From the NCBI RefSeq assembly GCF_006539565.1, contig NZ_BJNG01000035.1, positions 62,001 to 126,000 of the forward strand: a stretch of 64,000 bases of DNA. Direction: 5' to 3'. A model generated the notes under the pieces. The model did not search any database. It saw nothing but the letters and a program-made list of their open reading frames with translations, and was not told the DNA's origin. How positions within the stretch are numbered: position 1 is the first letter of the stretch; every line of letters starts with the position of its first letter. Made by a program: the position numbers and the translations under genes. This DNA comes from Pseudonocardia hydrocarbonoxydans (GTDB taxonomy: Bacteria; Actinomycetota; Actinomycetes; Mycobacteriales; Pseudonocardiaceae). Positions 63,122-64,000 of this stretch are shown in pieces.

Positions 63122-64000
63122 GTGACGGGCCGCCGCCTGCGCGCCCAGCTGCGGGCGCGCGGCAGGCGGGTCGCGGTCTCGGCGCTGCCGATCCTGCAGT
63201 GCGCGGTGGCCGCGGGGCTCGCGTGGTTCGTCGCGAGCGACCTCGTCGGCCACGCGCGCCCGTTCTTCGCCCCGATCGCGGCGGTGATCAGCCTCGGGCT
63301 GTCGCTGACCAGCCGGCTGCGCCGCGTGGCGGAGCTGGTGGTCGGCGTCAGCGTCGGGGTGCTGGTGGGCGACCTGCTGATCTCCCAGATCGGCAGTGGC
63401 GCCTGGCAGATCACCGTCGTGGTGGCGCTGGCGATGGCGCTGGCCGTGTTCACCGACGGGGCGACGCTGCTCGTCGCGCAGGCCGGGTCGTCGGCGGTAC
63501 TGGTGGCCACCCTGCTCCCGCCCGGTGACGCCGGGGGCCTCGACCGCTGCGTCGACGCCCTGATCGGCGGGGTCATCGGCGTCGTCGTGGCCGCGCTGAT
63601 CCCCACCGACCCGCTGCGCCCGGTGCAGCGGGGGTCCCGCGCCCTGCTCGACGAGCTGGCCGCCGTCCTCGCCCGCACCGGCGACGCGCTGCGCGAGCGC
63701 GACCCGTCGGCGGCGGCCGCGGCGCTGCAACGGGCCCGGGAGAGCCAGCCCCTGATCGACGAGCTGCGCTCGGCCCTGCGCGGCGGGCACGAGGTCACCA
63801 CCGTCGCCCCGCTGTACCGGCGACGGCGACAGCAGCTGGGCCGCTTCGCCGAGCTGGCCGAGCGCGCCGACTACGCCATGCGCAACGCCCGGGTGCTCGC
63901 CCGGCGCACCTACCAGGCCCTGTGCGACGACGAGCCGGCCGCGCCCGAGCTGGCCGACGCGCTGGGCGAGCTGGCCGCCGCGGTCGGCACGCTCACCGCC
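63122..64000 (+). CDS. FUSC-family (aromatic acid exporter-like) membrane protein, 3' partial
   Basis: The frame runs from GTG at 63122 to the window end without a stop (293 residues visible). Six hydrophobic helices occupy about residues 20-175 (LPILQCAVAAGLAWFV, FFAPIAAVISLGLSL, VVVALAMALAVFTDGATLLV, GGVIGVVVAALIPT), followed by a long helical cytoplasmic region (RALLDELAAVLARTGDALRE, ARESQPLIDELRSALRGGHE). This is the layout of FUSC/YccS-like exporters. The substrate is unknown and the C-terminal part lies outside the window. Confidence 0.82.
   Translation, partial: MTGRRLRAQLRARGRRVAVSALPILQCAVAAGLAWFVASDLVGHARPFFAPIAAVISLGLSLTSRLRRVAELVVGVSVGVLVGDLLISQIGSGAWQITVVVALAMALAVFTDGATLLVAQAGSSAVLVATLLPPGDAGGLDRCVDALIGGVIGVVVAALIPTDPLRPVQRGSRALLDELAAVLARTGDALRERDPSAAAAALQRARESQPLIDELRSALRGGHEVTTVAPLYRRRRQQLGRFAELAERADYAMRNARVLARRTYQALCDDEPAAPELADALGELAAAVGTLTA

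Overview
The window is very GC-rich with dense, mostly single-direction gene blocks, frequent GTG starts and many 4-bp GTGA or ATGA stop/start overlaps. The gene content (iniBAC, dnaK-grpE-dnaJ-hspR with HAIR operators, dnaK-type and clpB heat-shock control by HspR, FadE5-type acyl-CoA dehydrogenase, EtfD-type oxidoreductase, actinobacterial dCTP deaminase) points to an actinobacterium, most likely of the Pseudonocardiaceae (Pseudonocardia-like). Many genes have counterparts that, from memory, lie in one stretch of the Mycobacterium tuberculosis chromosome (dcd, Rv0338c, iniR, iniBAC, dnaK-grpE-dnaJ-hspR, DUF3151, fba, DedA, SpoU, pyrE, Rv0383c, clpB, Rv0385), so this is mainly conserved core chromosome with rearrangements rather than an island.

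Layout. 1-6.1 kb: a VanW-domain membrane protein (cut by the window start), a CBS-domain protein, a FadE5-type acyl-CoA dehydrogenase and an exported N-acetylmuramoyl-L-alanine amidase. 6.3-15.4 kb: an IniR-like MalT/LuxR regulator, the iniB-iniA-iniC operon (two dynamin-like GTPases and an Asx-rich protein) and a membrane-anchored Hsp70. 15.5-19.6 kb: small membrane protein, two acetyltransferases, a multi-span transporter-like protein, a TetR regulator, an iron-siderophore binding lipoprotein with an IdeR-like box, and tRNA-Gly(CCC). 19.8-25.7 kb: a degenerate UDP-GlcNAc 2-epimerase homologue, dcd, an ABC-2 exporter, a kinase-less membrane sensor with a NarL-type response regulator, and a membrane protein. 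25.8-28.2 kb: EtfD-like Fe-S membrane oxidoreductase.

28.6-35.8 kb: a tightly overlapping operon that looks like a minimal type IV secretion apparatus (pilin-like small protein, PrgI/VirB3-like, VirB4-like ATPase, VirB6-like, VirB8-like, and a lysozyme-plus-NlpC/P60 wall hydrolase) with no relaxase or coupling protein nearby. 35.8-39.4 kb: a monooxygenase-fold protein, a large LuxR ATPase regulator and an unknown protein. 39.5-43.8 kb: dnaK-grpE-dnaJ-hspR. 43.8-49.8 kb: a flavohaemoprotein, a PNPOx-fold protein, an AAA+/TPR pair, a nitronate monooxygenase and a VapBC-type toxin-antitoxin pair. 49.9-58.7 kb: clpB, a membrane protein, an SDR, pyrE, a lipoprotein, an unusual FtsH-like AAA protease and a SpoU methyltransferase. 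58.7-64 kb: DUF4262, Nudix, VOC and DedA proteins, a sigma factor with a tiny one-span partner, class II fructose-bisphosphate aldolase, DUF3151 and a FUSC-type membrane protein running off the end.

How parts connect. FadE5 (electrons from acyl-CoA) and EtfD (electrons from ETF to the membrane) share an identical 15-bp palindromic site although 23 kb apart, suggesting one fatty-acid regulon. HspR probably controls both its own operon and clpB through HAIR sites. Several intergenic gaps are filled by nested inverted repeats built from four copies of one short word, an architecture repeated with different words at different loci.
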